NCBI GenBank assembly: GCA_002439555.1
Contig: DJOC01000018.1
Span: forward strand, 1-12,418
DNA length: 12,418 bases
Direction of reading: 5' to 3'
Source: Caryophanales bacterium UBA6448
Lineage (GTDB): Bacteria > Bacillota_I > Bacilli_A > RF39 > UBA660
Shown here: piece after piece, positions 1 through 7,060 of the stretch
How the letters are laid out: each line of letters begins with the position of its first letter
Numbering within the stretch: position 1 is the stretch's first letter
Notes under the pieces: generated by a model
Database searches by the model: none
Told to the model about the DNA's origin: nothing
The model's input: only the letters and a program-made list of their open reading frames with translations
Program-made: the position numbers and the translations under genes

Positions 1-96
1 GTTTTAACAAGTATTAAGAAAGTGGATAAAAATGCACACATTAGCATAAGTGATATTCATAGTATTACCCCAAATAAAAAAGCAACTATTTTTTAG
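1..96 (+). CDS. C-terminal fragment of a possible YitT/DUF2179 membrane protein
   Basis: Frame 1 is open from the left edge to a TAG at 94-96, giving about 31 residues that begin VLTSIKKVDKNAHISISDIH and end in KKATIF. The pattern of I-x-K-V-D-x-x-A-H-I-x-I-x-D-I resembles the short cytoplasmic DUF2179 domain that ends YitT-type membrane proteins, where an Ile-Asp-x-x-Ala-Phe stretch is common. The start and membrane part lie outside the window. The last codons overlap the 3' end of the convergent cyclophilin gene by 11 bases, and both ends lie in the same hairpin. The family call is inference from a short tail; the existence of an open reading frame tail is seen directly. Confidence 0.45.
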   Translation, partial: VLTSIKKVDKNAHISISDIHSITPNKKATIF

Positions 97-100
97 TTAC
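72..100 (-). terminator. Intrinsic terminator spanning the cyclophilin stop codon
   Basis: On the minus strand, GTAACTA (100-94) and TAGTTGC (88-82) form a 7-bp stem with one G-T wobble around a five-A loop. It is followed at once by six T (81-76), an A, and three more T. The stem contains the TAG stop of the cyclophilin gene. It can be extended by three A-T pairs. The stem is AT-rich, so termination strength is uncertain. The plus-strand version has an A-C mismatch and a poor T-run, so it serves mainly the minus-strand gene. Confidence 0.6.
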
Positions 101-694
101 TTTGTAAGTATAGCCTTTAGTGTCTACTGTAGCCTTTTCAATTGTAAGAGGCTTTTTAAGTGTTCCATAAACTTCATTATCAATTTCAAAATCAGTGTTT
201 TCTATTTTTTCAATTACATCCATTCCTTCGATTACTTTACCAAAAGCGGCATACATTCCATCAAGTGATGTACTAGCTTCATCAGATAAAACAATGAAAA
301 ATTGACTTCCGGCAGAATCTGGGTCAGAACTTCTTGCCATTGAAATAACGCCTTTAGTATGTGATAAATCATTACGATAGCCATTTTGAGTAAACTCACC
401 TTTAATAGAGTAGCCAGGTCCACCTGTTCCTGTTCCTGTAGGATCTCCACCTTGAATTACAAAACCTTTTTGAACTCTATGAATAGTGTTATTGTCATAA
501 AATTTGTTTTCGACTAAATTTACAAAATTTGCCACTGTGTTTTCAGCAACATCAGGGTAAAGTTCAATTTTAATATCACCATAATCTTTAATACTCATTG
601 TTACAATGGGATTTTCTTTAGGTTTTTCATTACTTTTTGAACAACCACATATCATAAAAACTAATAATCCTAATAATAATATTTTCTTTTTCAA
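86..694 (-). CDS. Lipoprotein peptidyl-prolyl cis-trans isomerase, cyclophilin type
   Basis: Catalyses proline isomerisation and probably assists folding of secreted proteins outside the membrane. The N-terminus is lysine-rich, then hydrophobic, then a lipobox ICGC, giving a lipid-modified Cys at residue 18. The cyclophilin domain follows: HR pair near residues 72-73, IQGGDPTGTG near 80-89, a MAR motif near 119-121, SQFF near 130-133 and an AFG motif near 150-152. These are the usual catalytic and pocket segments; the Trp that binds cyclosporin in eukaryotic forms is not seen. I start at the TTG at 694 because GGTGA lies five bases upstream and a promoter predicts transcription starting near 704. 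The ATG at 706, four codons earlier, has no ribosome binding site and sits at or before the predicted +1. The gene is monocistronic and divergent from pcrA. Confidence 0.93.
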   Translation of the reverse strand: MKKKILLLGLLVFMICGCSKSNEKPKENPIVTMSIKDYGDIKIELYPDVAENTVANFVNLVENKFYDNNTIHRVQKGFVIQGGDPTGTGTGGPGYSIKGEFTQNGYRNDLSHTKGVISMARSSDPDSAGSQFFIVLSDEASTSLDGMYAAFGKVIEGMDVIEKIENTDFEIDNEVYGTLKKPLTIEKATVDTKGYTYKVTKK

Positions 695-710
695 TTTTAT
701 CACCATTTAA

Positions 711-739
711 ATTATACAAAAAATAAATAAAAGTGTCTA
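711..739 (-). promoter_or_regulatory. Promoter of the cyclophilin lipoprotein gene
   Basis: Reading the minus strand, TAGACA (739-734, five of six to the -35 consensus) is followed after 17 bases by a perfect TATAAT (716-711). Transcription should begin near 704-705, leaving a leader of about ten bases before the TTG start. This geometry argues against the ATG at 706 as the start codon. Confidence 0.65.
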
Positions 740-752
740 TAACCTTTTATAG
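737..752. repeat. Inverted repeat between the divergent -35 boxes
   Basis: CTATAA (737-742), four bases, TTATAG (747-752). This perfect 6-bp inverted repeat overlaps the outer edges of the -35 elements of both divergent promoters. Its position would suit a shared operator, but the AT-rich composition makes chance plausible. Confidence 0.35.
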
Positions 753-773
753 TTTAATTAAATTTGATATAAT
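746..773 (+). promoter_or_regulatory. Promoter of pcrA
   Basis: TATAAT at 768-773 is a perfect -10. TTTATA at 746-751 (four of six) is a weak -35 at a 16-base spacing. The predicted start near 780 gives a leader of about 14 bases that carries the GGAGAG ribosome binding site at 782-787. It is likely to drive the pcrA, nucleotidyltransferase and ligA run. Confidence 0.55.
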
Positions 774-793
774 TATTTTACGGAGAGTGAAAT

Positions 794-2887
794 ATGGACT
801 ATATAGAAAAATTAAATAATGAACAAAGACAGGCGGCAACATTCAAGGATGGTCCGTGTTTGGTTATCGCTGGAGCGGGTTCTGGTAAAACAAAGGTGTT
901 AACAACAAGGATTGCAAATTTGATAGAAAATGGAGTGAAGCCTTATAATATACTGGCTATTACATTTACAAATAAAGCAGCGGGTGAAATGAGGGAAAGA
1001 GTAAATAATATAATTGATGCTCACGATGCCTTTATTGGAACATTTCATTCATTTGGCTTAAAAATAATAAGGGAAAATAGTGCTTTGTTTAATTTAACAT
1101 CAACATTTACTTTAATTGATACCGAAGATCAAACTAGTATTATCAAAAAGATAATGAAAGATATTAATATTACGGATAAAATGGTAAGTCCTGCTTTTAT
1201 AAAAAATAAGATTTCCTTTATTAAAAATAATATGCTTTCAGATAGTGAAATAGCAAATTATTTAATATCCGAAAACGAAAAGATAGCAGTAAAAGTATAT
1301 TATGAATATGAAAAAATATTAAAAAGAAATAATACTTTAGATTTTGATGATTTGTTAAAAAAACCAGTGGAATTATTTACTAGTAATAAAGAAGTATTAG
1401 AAAAATATCAAGATAAGTTTAAATATATTTTAATTGATGAATATCAAGATACAAATGAAGTACAATATAAACTTGTAAAACTACTTTCAAAAAAATATTT
1501 AAATCTTTTTGTAGTCGGAGATCCATCACAATCAATTTATGCTTTCAGGGGAGCAAATTACCAAAATATATTAAATTTTGAAAAAGATTTTAAAGGTTGC
1601 ACAGTAATAAAACTTCCACAGAATTATCGTAGTACTCAAACAATACTTGATGCAGCAAATGAAGTAATATCACATAACAAACAAAGAAAAGATTTAGATT
1701 TATTTTCTGATTTAGGTCAAGGTGTAAAAATAAAATATATTAGAACATTTAATGATGAAATGGAAAATAAAAGGGTAATTGAGGAAATTCAAAAACTATG
1801 CGAAGAGGGTTATAATCGTAAAGATATGGCTATTTTCTATAGAACTAATGCTCAATCTCGTTCAATCGAAGATGCATTAGTAAAATCTAATATACCTTAT
1901 AAAGTTTATGGTTCATTTTACTTTTATAAAAGAAAAGAAATTAAAGATTTACTTGCTTATTTAAAACTTATTGCTAATCCTAGTGATGATGTATCACTTG
2001 AAAGAGTTATCAATGAACCTAAAAGAAAAATTGGTGATAAAACAATTGATAATTTAAGAGAAAAAGCAAGAAGCTTAAATATATCAATGTTCGAAGCAAT
2101 TGATAGTGGTAAAGAATTAGAATTTAAAAATTTAATTTTGAATTTAATTGAAATAAGTAAAGATACTTCGATAACTGGTCTTATTGATAAAACTTTAGAA
2201 TTATCAAAAATGAAGGAAACTTATGAAAATGATAAAAGTCTTGAAAGTGATATTAGACTCGAAAACTTAATGGAATTTCGAAGTGTTTCTGAAACTTATG
2301 AAAAAGAAACTGGTAATGTTAACTTATCTGATTTTTTAATGGAAGTTTCACTTGTATCAGATGCTGCTGAATATTCTGCGGATGCAGATGCGGTAACCCT
2401 TATGACAGTGCATTCAGCAAAAGGACTTGAATTTAAAGTTGTCTTTATAATCGGCCTTGAGGAAAATATTATGCCAATATCAAAAGCAATGTATGATGAA
2501 GAAGAACTCGAAGAAGAAAGAAGACTTATGTATGTTGCTATAACTCGTGCAAAAGAAAAATTATATTTACTTAACGCTGGAAGAAGAATGCTTTATGGTA
2601 ATATGCAAGTAAATCCTCCGAGTAGATTTATTAGTGAAATTAGTGATAATTTACTTGATAAAGAGGAAACTAAAAATATGATGCACTCACTTAAAACAAA
2701 ATTATTATATTCAGATGATAACACTTCAGGTGAAGAATTTAAAAATGGAGATATTGTTACTCACTTAACATTTGGTAAAGGTGTAGTGGTAAGTGTTGAT
2801 GATAAATTTATAACAATTGCATTTCATCAAAGATTTGGTGTTAAAAAGTTTTTAAAAAATTATAAAGGAATTAAGAAGGTGAAATAA
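794..2887 (+). CDS. pcrA: ATP-dependent DNA helicase PcrA (UvrD/Rep superfamily 1)
   Basis: A 3'-5' SF1A helicase that unwinds DNA in repair and at blocked replication forks. All helicase motifs are visible: Q motif LNNEQRQAA (7-15), Walker A GAGSGKT (27-33), motif Ia TFTNKAAGEMRERV (57-70), Ib GTFHSFG (82-88), Walker B DEYQD (215-219), III GDPSQSIYAFRGA (242-254), IV NYRS (277-280), V VTLMTVHSAKGLEF (534-547) and VI RRLMYVAITRAKEKL (576-590). The C-terminus (about 652-677, GDIVTHLTFGKGVVVSV) is the Tudor-like fold that PcrA family members use to bind RNA polymerase. The length of 697 is slightly under the usual 720-740. GGAGAG lies seven bases before the ATG. It is first in a run with the nucleotidyltransferase and ligA; pcrA-ligA linkage is common in Bacillota. 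Confidence 0.97.
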   Translation: MDYIEKLNNEQRQAATFKDGPCLVIAGAGSGKTKVLTTRIANLIENGVKPYNILAITFTNKAAGEMRERVNNIIDAHDAFIGTFHSFGLKIIRENSALFNLTSTFTLIDTEDQTSIIKKIMKDINITDKMVSPAFIKNKISFIKNNMLSDSEIANYLISENEKIAVKVYYEYEKILKRNNTLDFDDLLKKPVELFTSNKEVLEKYQDKFKYILIDEYQDTNEVQYKLVKLLSKKYLNLFVVGDPSQSIYAFRGANYQNILNFEKDFKGCTVIKLPQNYRSTQTILDAANEVISHNKQRKDLDLFSDLGQGVKIKYIRTFNDEMENKRVIEEIQKLCEEGYNRKDMAIFYRTNAQSRSIEDALVKSNIPYKVYGSFYFYKRKEIKDLLAYLKLIANPSDDVSLERVINEPKRKIGDKTIDNLREKARSLNISMFEAIDSGKELEFKNLILNLIEISKDTSITGLIDKTLELSKMKETYENDKSLESDIRLENLMEFRSVSETYEKETGNVNLSDFLMEVSLVSDAAEYSADADAVTLMTVHSAKGLEFKVVFIIGLEENIMPISKAMYDEEELEEERRLMYVAITRAKEKLYLLNAGRRMLYGNMQVNPPSRFISEISDNLLDKEETKNMMHSLKTKLLYSDDNTSGEEFKNGDIVTHLTFGKGVVVSVDDKFITIAFHQRFGVKKFLKNYKGIKKVK

Positions 2888-2888
2888 T

Positions 2889-3782
2889 ATGGAAAAAACT
2901 TTAGTAGTCTTAGCGGCAGGTATGGGTTCAAGATTTGGTGGTCTTAAACAACTTGAACCTGTTGGCCCTTCAGGTGAATTTTTAATTGATTATTCAGTAT
3001 ATGATGCTATAAGAGCGGGTTTTACGAAAGTTGTATTTGTAATTAAAAAGGAAAACAAAGAGGCTTTCGAAGAAACTATTTCGCAAAGAATTAAAGGCAT
3101 TGAGGTTGAATATGCTTATCAAGAAATGGAAAATATACCATTAAACATTAAAATTGATAGAGTAAAACCTCTTGGAACAGCACATGCATTATATTGCGCA
3201 AAAGATAAAGTAAAAGGACCTTTTGGACTTATTTCAGCCGATGATTTTTATGGTAATGAAAGCTTTGAAATATTGAGTAATTACCTAGATAACAACGAAG
3301 GAATATGTGTTGTTGGTTATCCAATTGGTGCAACATTATCCGAAGAAGGCGAAGTTAAAAGAGGAGTAGTTTTATCAAATAATAATAAAATAGAAACTAT
3401 TATTGAAAGTAAAGTTAAGGTTGTTGGTGATAAAGTATCTTGCACACCGCTTAATGGAAAACCAGCTTTTGAGGTAAGTAAAGAAAATTCTTGCTCAATG
3501 TTAATGTATGGTTTTAATACTGATATTTTTGAGAAAATCGAAACAATGCTTATAGACTTTTTAAAAAATGCAGATCTATCTACCGGAGAATTTTTACTTC
3601 CTGATGTTGTTGATGAATATGTAAAAATGGGTAAGGTAAATGTAGTAAGTACGCCATCAACTTGGATTGGAATGACTTATAAAGAGGACCTTCCTTTGGT
3701 ACAAGAAAAAATAAGAGAATATATAAATAATGGAATATATCCAGAAAATTTATGGAATGATTATGAAAGAAAGAATAGATGA
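2889..3782 (+). CDS. Nucleotidyltransferase, NDP-sugar pyrophosphorylase-like
   Basis: Predicted to join a nucleoside triphosphate to a phosphorylated sugar or alcohol, releasing pyrophosphate. The N-terminus has the signature LAAGMGSRFGGLKQLEPVGP (8-27), the nucleotide-binding loop of this fold; GTAHA (96-100) and the metal-binding ADD (117-119) follow, and a typical TWIGMTYKEDLPLV stretch (258-271) closes the protein. At 297 residues it is a single catalytic domain, without the left-handed beta helix of GlmU-type enzymes. The actual substrate cannot be read from the sequence; glucose-1-phosphate or phosphocholine type substrates are both possible. The ATG is one base after the pcrA stop, and its AAGGTG ribosome binding site is encoded in the last pcrA codons, so translation is probably coupled. 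It shows no evident functional link to the DNA repair genes around it. Confidence 0.85.
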   Translation: MEKTLVVLAAGMGSRFGGLKQLEPVGPSGEFLIDYSVYDAIRAGFTKVVFVIKKENKEAFEETISQRIKGIEVEYAYQEMENIPLNIKIDRVKPLGTAHALYCAKDKVKGPFGLISADDFYGNESFEILSNYLDNNEGICVVGYPIGATLSEEGEVKRGVVLSNNNKIETIIESKVKVVGDKVSCTPLNGKPAFEVSKENSCSMLMYGFNTDIFEKIETMLIDFLKNADLSTGEFLLPDVVDEYVKMGKVNVVSTPSTWIGMTYKEDLPLVQEKIREYINNGIYPENLWNDYERKNR

Positions 3783-5742
3783 ATTAAATGAAATTTTAAA
3801 TAAAGCAGCTTATGAATATTATACACTTGATAATCCGACTATTACGGACCAGGAATATGATAAGTATTTAAAAGAACTTGAAACTCTTGAGGAAAAATAT
3901 CCTGAATATAAAAGACCTGATTCAATAACTCAAAGAGTAGGTGGACAGGTTATTTCCAAGTTTGAAAAAGTTCGTCACGAAATACCAATGTTATCATTAC
4001 CTGATGTATTTAATATCGAGGAGATTGAAAGCTTTTATAATAAAATAAAAGATGCGGGAATATCACCACATTTTGTATGTGAACAAAAAATTGATGGACT
4101 TTCGGTATCACTTGTTTATAAAGAAGGCGTTCTTGTAAGAGCGGCCACAAGAGGTGATGGAACTACTGGCGAAAATATAACTCATAATGTAAAAACAATA
4201 AAAAATGTTCCTTTAGTTTTGAAAGAAAAAATAGATATTGAAGTACGCGGGGAAATCTTTATGCATAAAGATACTTTGAAAGCTTTAAACGAAGAAAGAG
4301 AAAAAGAAGGTAAGCCACTTTTACAAAATTGCCGTAATGCTGCAGCAGGCTCTATTAGACAGCTTGATTCTTCCGTAGCGGCTAAAAGAAACCTTGATGT
4401 ATTTATTTATCATTTGCCTAATCCCGAAGATTATAATCTAAAGACTCATTATGAGGCTTTGGAATTTATGACTAAACTTGGATTTAAAGTAAATACTAAA
4501 TGGAATAAACTCACTTTTACAATCGAAGAAATAAAAGAATATATTGATGAGCTTGCTAAAGAAAGAGAAAATCTTTCATATGATATTGATGGTGTAGTTA
4601 TAAAAGTAAATGAACTTGATGCTCAAAAAAAACTAGGTTATACCGCTAAATACCCTAGATGGGCAATAGCCTATAAATTTCCTAATGATGAAGTTTATAC
4701 AAAATTAAAGGATATTATTTTTACTGTCGGAAGAACTGGTCAAATAACACCAAATGCGGTTTTAGATCCTGTTATAGTAATGGGTTCAACTATCTCAAGA
4801 GCAACACTTCATAATGAAGATAATGTTGTATCACTTGGCCTTAAAATTGGTGATATTGTAGCAATCCATAAAGCCGGAGATGTTATTCCCGAGGTAATTC
4901 GTGCTCTTCCTGAAAGAAGGACAGGTAATGAAAAAGATTTTGTAATGATTAAAACTTGCCCAATATGCGGAAGTACTTTAGTTAAAAAAGAGGGTACCGT
5001 AGACTATTTTTGTGTAAATGATGATTGCCCTAAACGAAATATTGAACTTCTTATTCATTTTGCTTCGAAAAATGCGATGAATATTGATGGTCTTGGTGAT
5101 AGAATTATCGAAGATTTATACAATATGAAATATGTTTTAAATATTGATGATTTTTATCATTTAAGAAAATATAAAGATGATTTAAAACTTCTCGAAGGTT
5201 ACGGCGAAAAAAGTGTGGAAAATTTACTTAATTCCATAGAAAACTCTAAACATAATAGTTTAGAAAGATTACTATTTGGTCTAGGAATTCCGAGTGTTGG
5301 TAGTAAAACCGCTAAAATACTTGCTAAAAGATTTGGTAATATTGATAATTTAATCGAAGCAGATATCGATACTTTAACCAATATAAAAGATATAGGAAGT
5401 ATTATTGCTAGTTCAATTATAGATTATTTTAGTAAAAATTTAGAACTTATTAAAAAATTAAAAGAGTTAAATATCAATATGGAATATTTGGGTGAAAAAG
5501 AAATATTTAATGAAAATATTACTAATAAAAAGTTTGTTATAACAGGAACCATCGAAGGTATTCCAAGAGAGGAAATAAAATTATTTATTGAAAATAATGG
5601 TGGCTCTGTTACAGGCTCTGTATCTAAAAATACTGATGCCATTATTGTGGGAACAGACCCTGGAAGTAAATATGATAAAGCCCTTGCACTTAATATAAAG
5701 ATTATTAATGAAGCAGAAATTAAACAAATAATGGGTAGATAA
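3763..5742 (+). CDS. ligA: NAD-dependent DNA ligase LigA
   Basis: Seals nicks in replication and repair using NAD+. Numbered from the chosen start (659 residues): domain Ia with YEYYTLDNPTITDQEYD (17-33), catalytic Lys 109 in EQKIDGLSVSL, a second nucleotidyl motif SYDIDGVVIKV (272-282), the OB region with YKFPNDEVYTKL (304-315), a four-Cys zinc finger (399, 402, 417, 422), helix-hairpin-helix repeats (about 474-554) and a C-terminal BRCT domain (about 586-659). The order and length are normal for LigA. I chose the ATG at 3763 (MKERIDELN) because family members begin this way and GGA sits six bases upstream. An in-frame ATG at 3730 would add 11 residues. The gene overlaps the upstream one by 20 bases. 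A terminator-like hairpin ends the run. Confidence 0.97.
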   Translation: MKERIDELNEILNKAAYEYYTLDNPTITDQEYDKYLKELETLEEKYPEYKRPDSITQRVGGQVISKFEKVRHEIPMLSLPDVFNIEEIESFYNKIKDAGISPHFVCEQKIDGLSVSLVYKEGVLVRAATRGDGTTGENITHNVKTIKNVPLVLKEKIDIEVRGEIFMHKDTLKALNEEREKEGKPLLQNCRNAAAGSIRQLDSSVAAKRNLDVFIYHLPNPEDYNLKTHYEALEFMTKLGFKVNTKWNKLTFTIEEIKEYIDELAKERENLSYDIDGVVIKVNELDAQKKLGYTAKYPRWAIAYKFPNDEVYTKLKDIIFTVGRTGQITPNAVLDPVIVMGSTISRATLHNEDNVVSLGLKIGDIVAIHKAGDVIPEVIRALPERRTGNEKDFVMIKTCPICGSTLVKKEGTVDYFCVNDDCPKRNIELLIHFASKNAMNIDGLGDRIIEDLYNMKYVLNIDDFYHLRKYKDDLKLLEGYGEKSVENLLNSIENSKHNSLERLLFGLGIPSVGSKTAKILAKRFGNIDNLIEADIDTLTNIKDIGSIIASSIIDYFSKNLELIKKLKELNINMEYLGEKEIFNENITNKKFVITGTIEGIPREEIKLFIENNGGSVTGSVSKNTDAIIVGTDPGSKYDKALALNIKIINEAEIKQIMGR

Positions 5743-5757
5743 TATCCATTATTTTTT
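5726..5757 (+). terminator. Terminator-like hairpin at the ligA stop codon
   Basis: AAATAATGG (5726-5734) pairs perfectly with CCATTATTT (5746-5754) around an 11-base loop that holds the TAA stop (5740-5742). The second arm runs into six T (5752-5757). The stem is AT-rich, so efficiency is uncertain, but placement after ligA and before a long non-coding gap fits. Confidence 0.55.
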
Positions 5758-6135
5758 AGTGAAAATTCATCTCCATCTTTACCTTATCTCTATTATAATT
5801 TAATTGTTTTTTAAGAAATACTATTCAGCTATAATAGATTTCAAAATATGAAATAAATATATAATGATTTCTATTGTAGTTTGAATAGTTTTTTAAATTT
5901 ATGATTAATTTAAAGCTACATTTCTTTTAATTTGATTTACACTTTTAAAAATGTAAAGTATTGTAAAATAATTCTTAAAAATATGTAAAAAAATGTAAAA
6001 TTTTAGTTTTTTTGAAGAAATTTAACCAAAAAAGGAGGAAATTAGAAATTTTTCGGTAATAAATATATATGAAGGGAGAAATTTAAAATACACTTTAAAA
6101 ATACAAAAAGTGTAAATTAGAAAGCGAGGTAAAAA
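5758..6135 (+). promoter_or_regulatory. Non-coding region upstream of dinD with repeats and orphan ribosome binding sites
   Basis: No gene-sized reading frame is seen. The stretch is very AT-rich. It contains several TATAAT boxes (5794, 5830, 5860) without convincing partners, one candidate promoter (TTTACA at 5936-5941, 17 bases, TATTGT at 5959-5964), and a strong GGAGG at 6034-6038 with no gene behind it. A five-codon frame (6069-6086) also lies here. A GAGG at 6125-6128 serves the dinD ATG at 6136. It could be a long regulatory leader or the remains of a lost gene. Confidence 0.4.
5936..6116. repeat. Phased TGTAAA repeats and two inverted repeats upstream of dinD
   Basis: TGTAAA occurs at 5952, 5962, 5984 and 5994, with spacings of 10, 22 and 10 bases, and again at 6111. 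An inverted TTTACA at 5936-5941 faces the first copy across 10 bases. A second inverted repeat, TACACTTT (6089-6096), 10 bases, AAAGTGTA (6107-6114), ends 21 bases before the dinD ATG. The left parts of the two share TACACTTT(T)AAAAAT (5938-5952 and 6089-6102). The near-helical spacing and equal 10-base gaps suggest protein binding sites; no known LexA box is recognised. Confidence 0.45.
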
Positions 6136-6963
6136 ATGAATGAATTAGAAAAAATTAATGAAACAATTTTTGAAAGTATTAAACACATTGATGAAGATGG
6201 CAATGAATATTGGTATGCTAGAGAATTACAAAAAGTATTGGAATATACTTAATGGCGTAAATTTGAGGGAGTAATAAATAAAGCGATAAATGCCTGCAAA
6301 GCTAGTAATTATGTTGTGTCGAACCATTTTGTCGACGTCGACAAAATGGTCTCAATAGGTTCAAAAACTAAAAGAGAAGTTTCTGATTATAAATTATCTA
6401 GATATGCTTGTTACTTGATAGCTCAAAATGGAGATAGTCGAAAGAAAGTTATTGCACTTGCACAAACATATTTTGCTATCCAAACAAGGAAACAAGAACT
6501 TTTAGAGCAAGAATACAATAATTTAACCGAGGATGAAAAAAGATTCTATCAAAGAAATTTAACTAAAAAGGGAAATTATTCCTTAAACCAAACAGCAAAA
6601 AACGCTGGAGTAAAGAACTTTGATAAATTTCATAATGCAGGTTATAAAGGATTATATAATGGTGAAACAGCAAATGATATTGCAAAAAGAAAAGGTCTTC
6701 GTTATAGGGAAGATATTTTAGATAATATGGGAAGTGAGGAACTTGCCGCTAATTTATTTAGAATAACGCAAACTGAATCTAAATTAAAAAAAGATAATAT
6801 GTCTGGAGAAAATGAAGCGTGTATTACACATAATAAAATTGGAAAAATTGTTAGAAAAGCAATAAAAGAGGCTGGTGGAACTATGCCAGAGGATTTACCA
6901 ACTCCCTCAAAAAGTTTAAAAGAACTTGAAAAAGAAAATGGAAGTTTAGTAATTAAAAAATAG
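6136..6963 (+). pseudogene. dinD: dinD, DNA damage-inducible protein D, interrupted by an in-frame TAA
   Basis: From ATG 6136 the frame runs 276 codons, the length of E. coli DinD, with one stop: TAA at codon 39 (6250-6252). Both sides match the family in the same frame: ARELQKVLEYT before the stop; WRKFEGVI, LSRYACYLIAQNGDSRKKVI, AQTYFAIQTRKQEL, NAGYKGLYNG, GSEELAANLFRITQTE and GGTMPEDLPTPSKSLKELE after it. One base change (AAA, GAA or CAA to TAA) explains the break. GAGG lies seven bases before the ATG. A restart at GTG 6316 would make a 215-residue protein without the N-terminal part, but no good ribosome binding site precedes it. In E. coli dinD is SOS-induced and has been linked to RecA inhibition; no SOS box is seen here. 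It was probably functional until recently, given the intact remainder. Confidence 0.88.
6323..6350. repeat. 28-bp perfect palindrome inside dinD
   Basis: The left arm ACCATTTTGTCGAC (6323-6336) and right arm GTCGACAAAATGGT (6337-6350) are perfect reverse complements with no spacer. The centre is much richer in G and C than the surrounding DNA. In frame it encodes the stretch around HFVDVDKMV, part of the conserved DinD core. As RNA it would form a hairpin starting five bases after the possible GTG restart codon. Confidence 0.9.
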
Positions 6964-6979
6964 AAAATATTATTTAATT
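6951..6979 (+). terminator. Weak AT-only hairpin across the dinD stop codon
   Basis: AATTAAAAAATA (6951-6962) pairs with TATTATTTAATT (6968-6979) except for one A-A mismatch, around a five-base loop. The TAG stop is at 6961-6963. No T-run follows directly; T-rich sequence starts near 7001. Made only of A-T pairs, it is a doubtful terminator. Confidence 0.25.
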
Positions 6980-7032
6980 ATTAAAGTCAAATTAAAAACT
7001 TATTTTTTCTTTTTATTAAATGTCAAAATCTA

Positions 7033-7041
7033 TGGTATACT
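7033..7041 (+). promoter_or_regulatory. Extended -10 promoter for the 7061 gene and polA run
   Basis: TG-G-TATACT (7033-7041) is an extended -10 element. The region 17 bases upstream (TTATTA, 7013-7018) is a poor -35, which extended -10 promoters tolerate. Predicted start is near 7048, immediately before GGGAG (7050-7054), which is six bases from the ATG at 7061. It probably drives the run through polA and mutM. Confidence 0.6.
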
Positions 7042-7060
7042 ATATATATGGGAGTAAGAT

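Noticed and set aside
6252..6260. ATG overlapping the dinD TAA as a translation restart
   Set aside because: It is out of the dinD frame and reaches a stop after two codons.
6320..6333. Possible LexA box (CGAAC half-site) in dinD
   Set aside because: The second half-site GTTC is missing at the required spacing and the place is inside the coding region.
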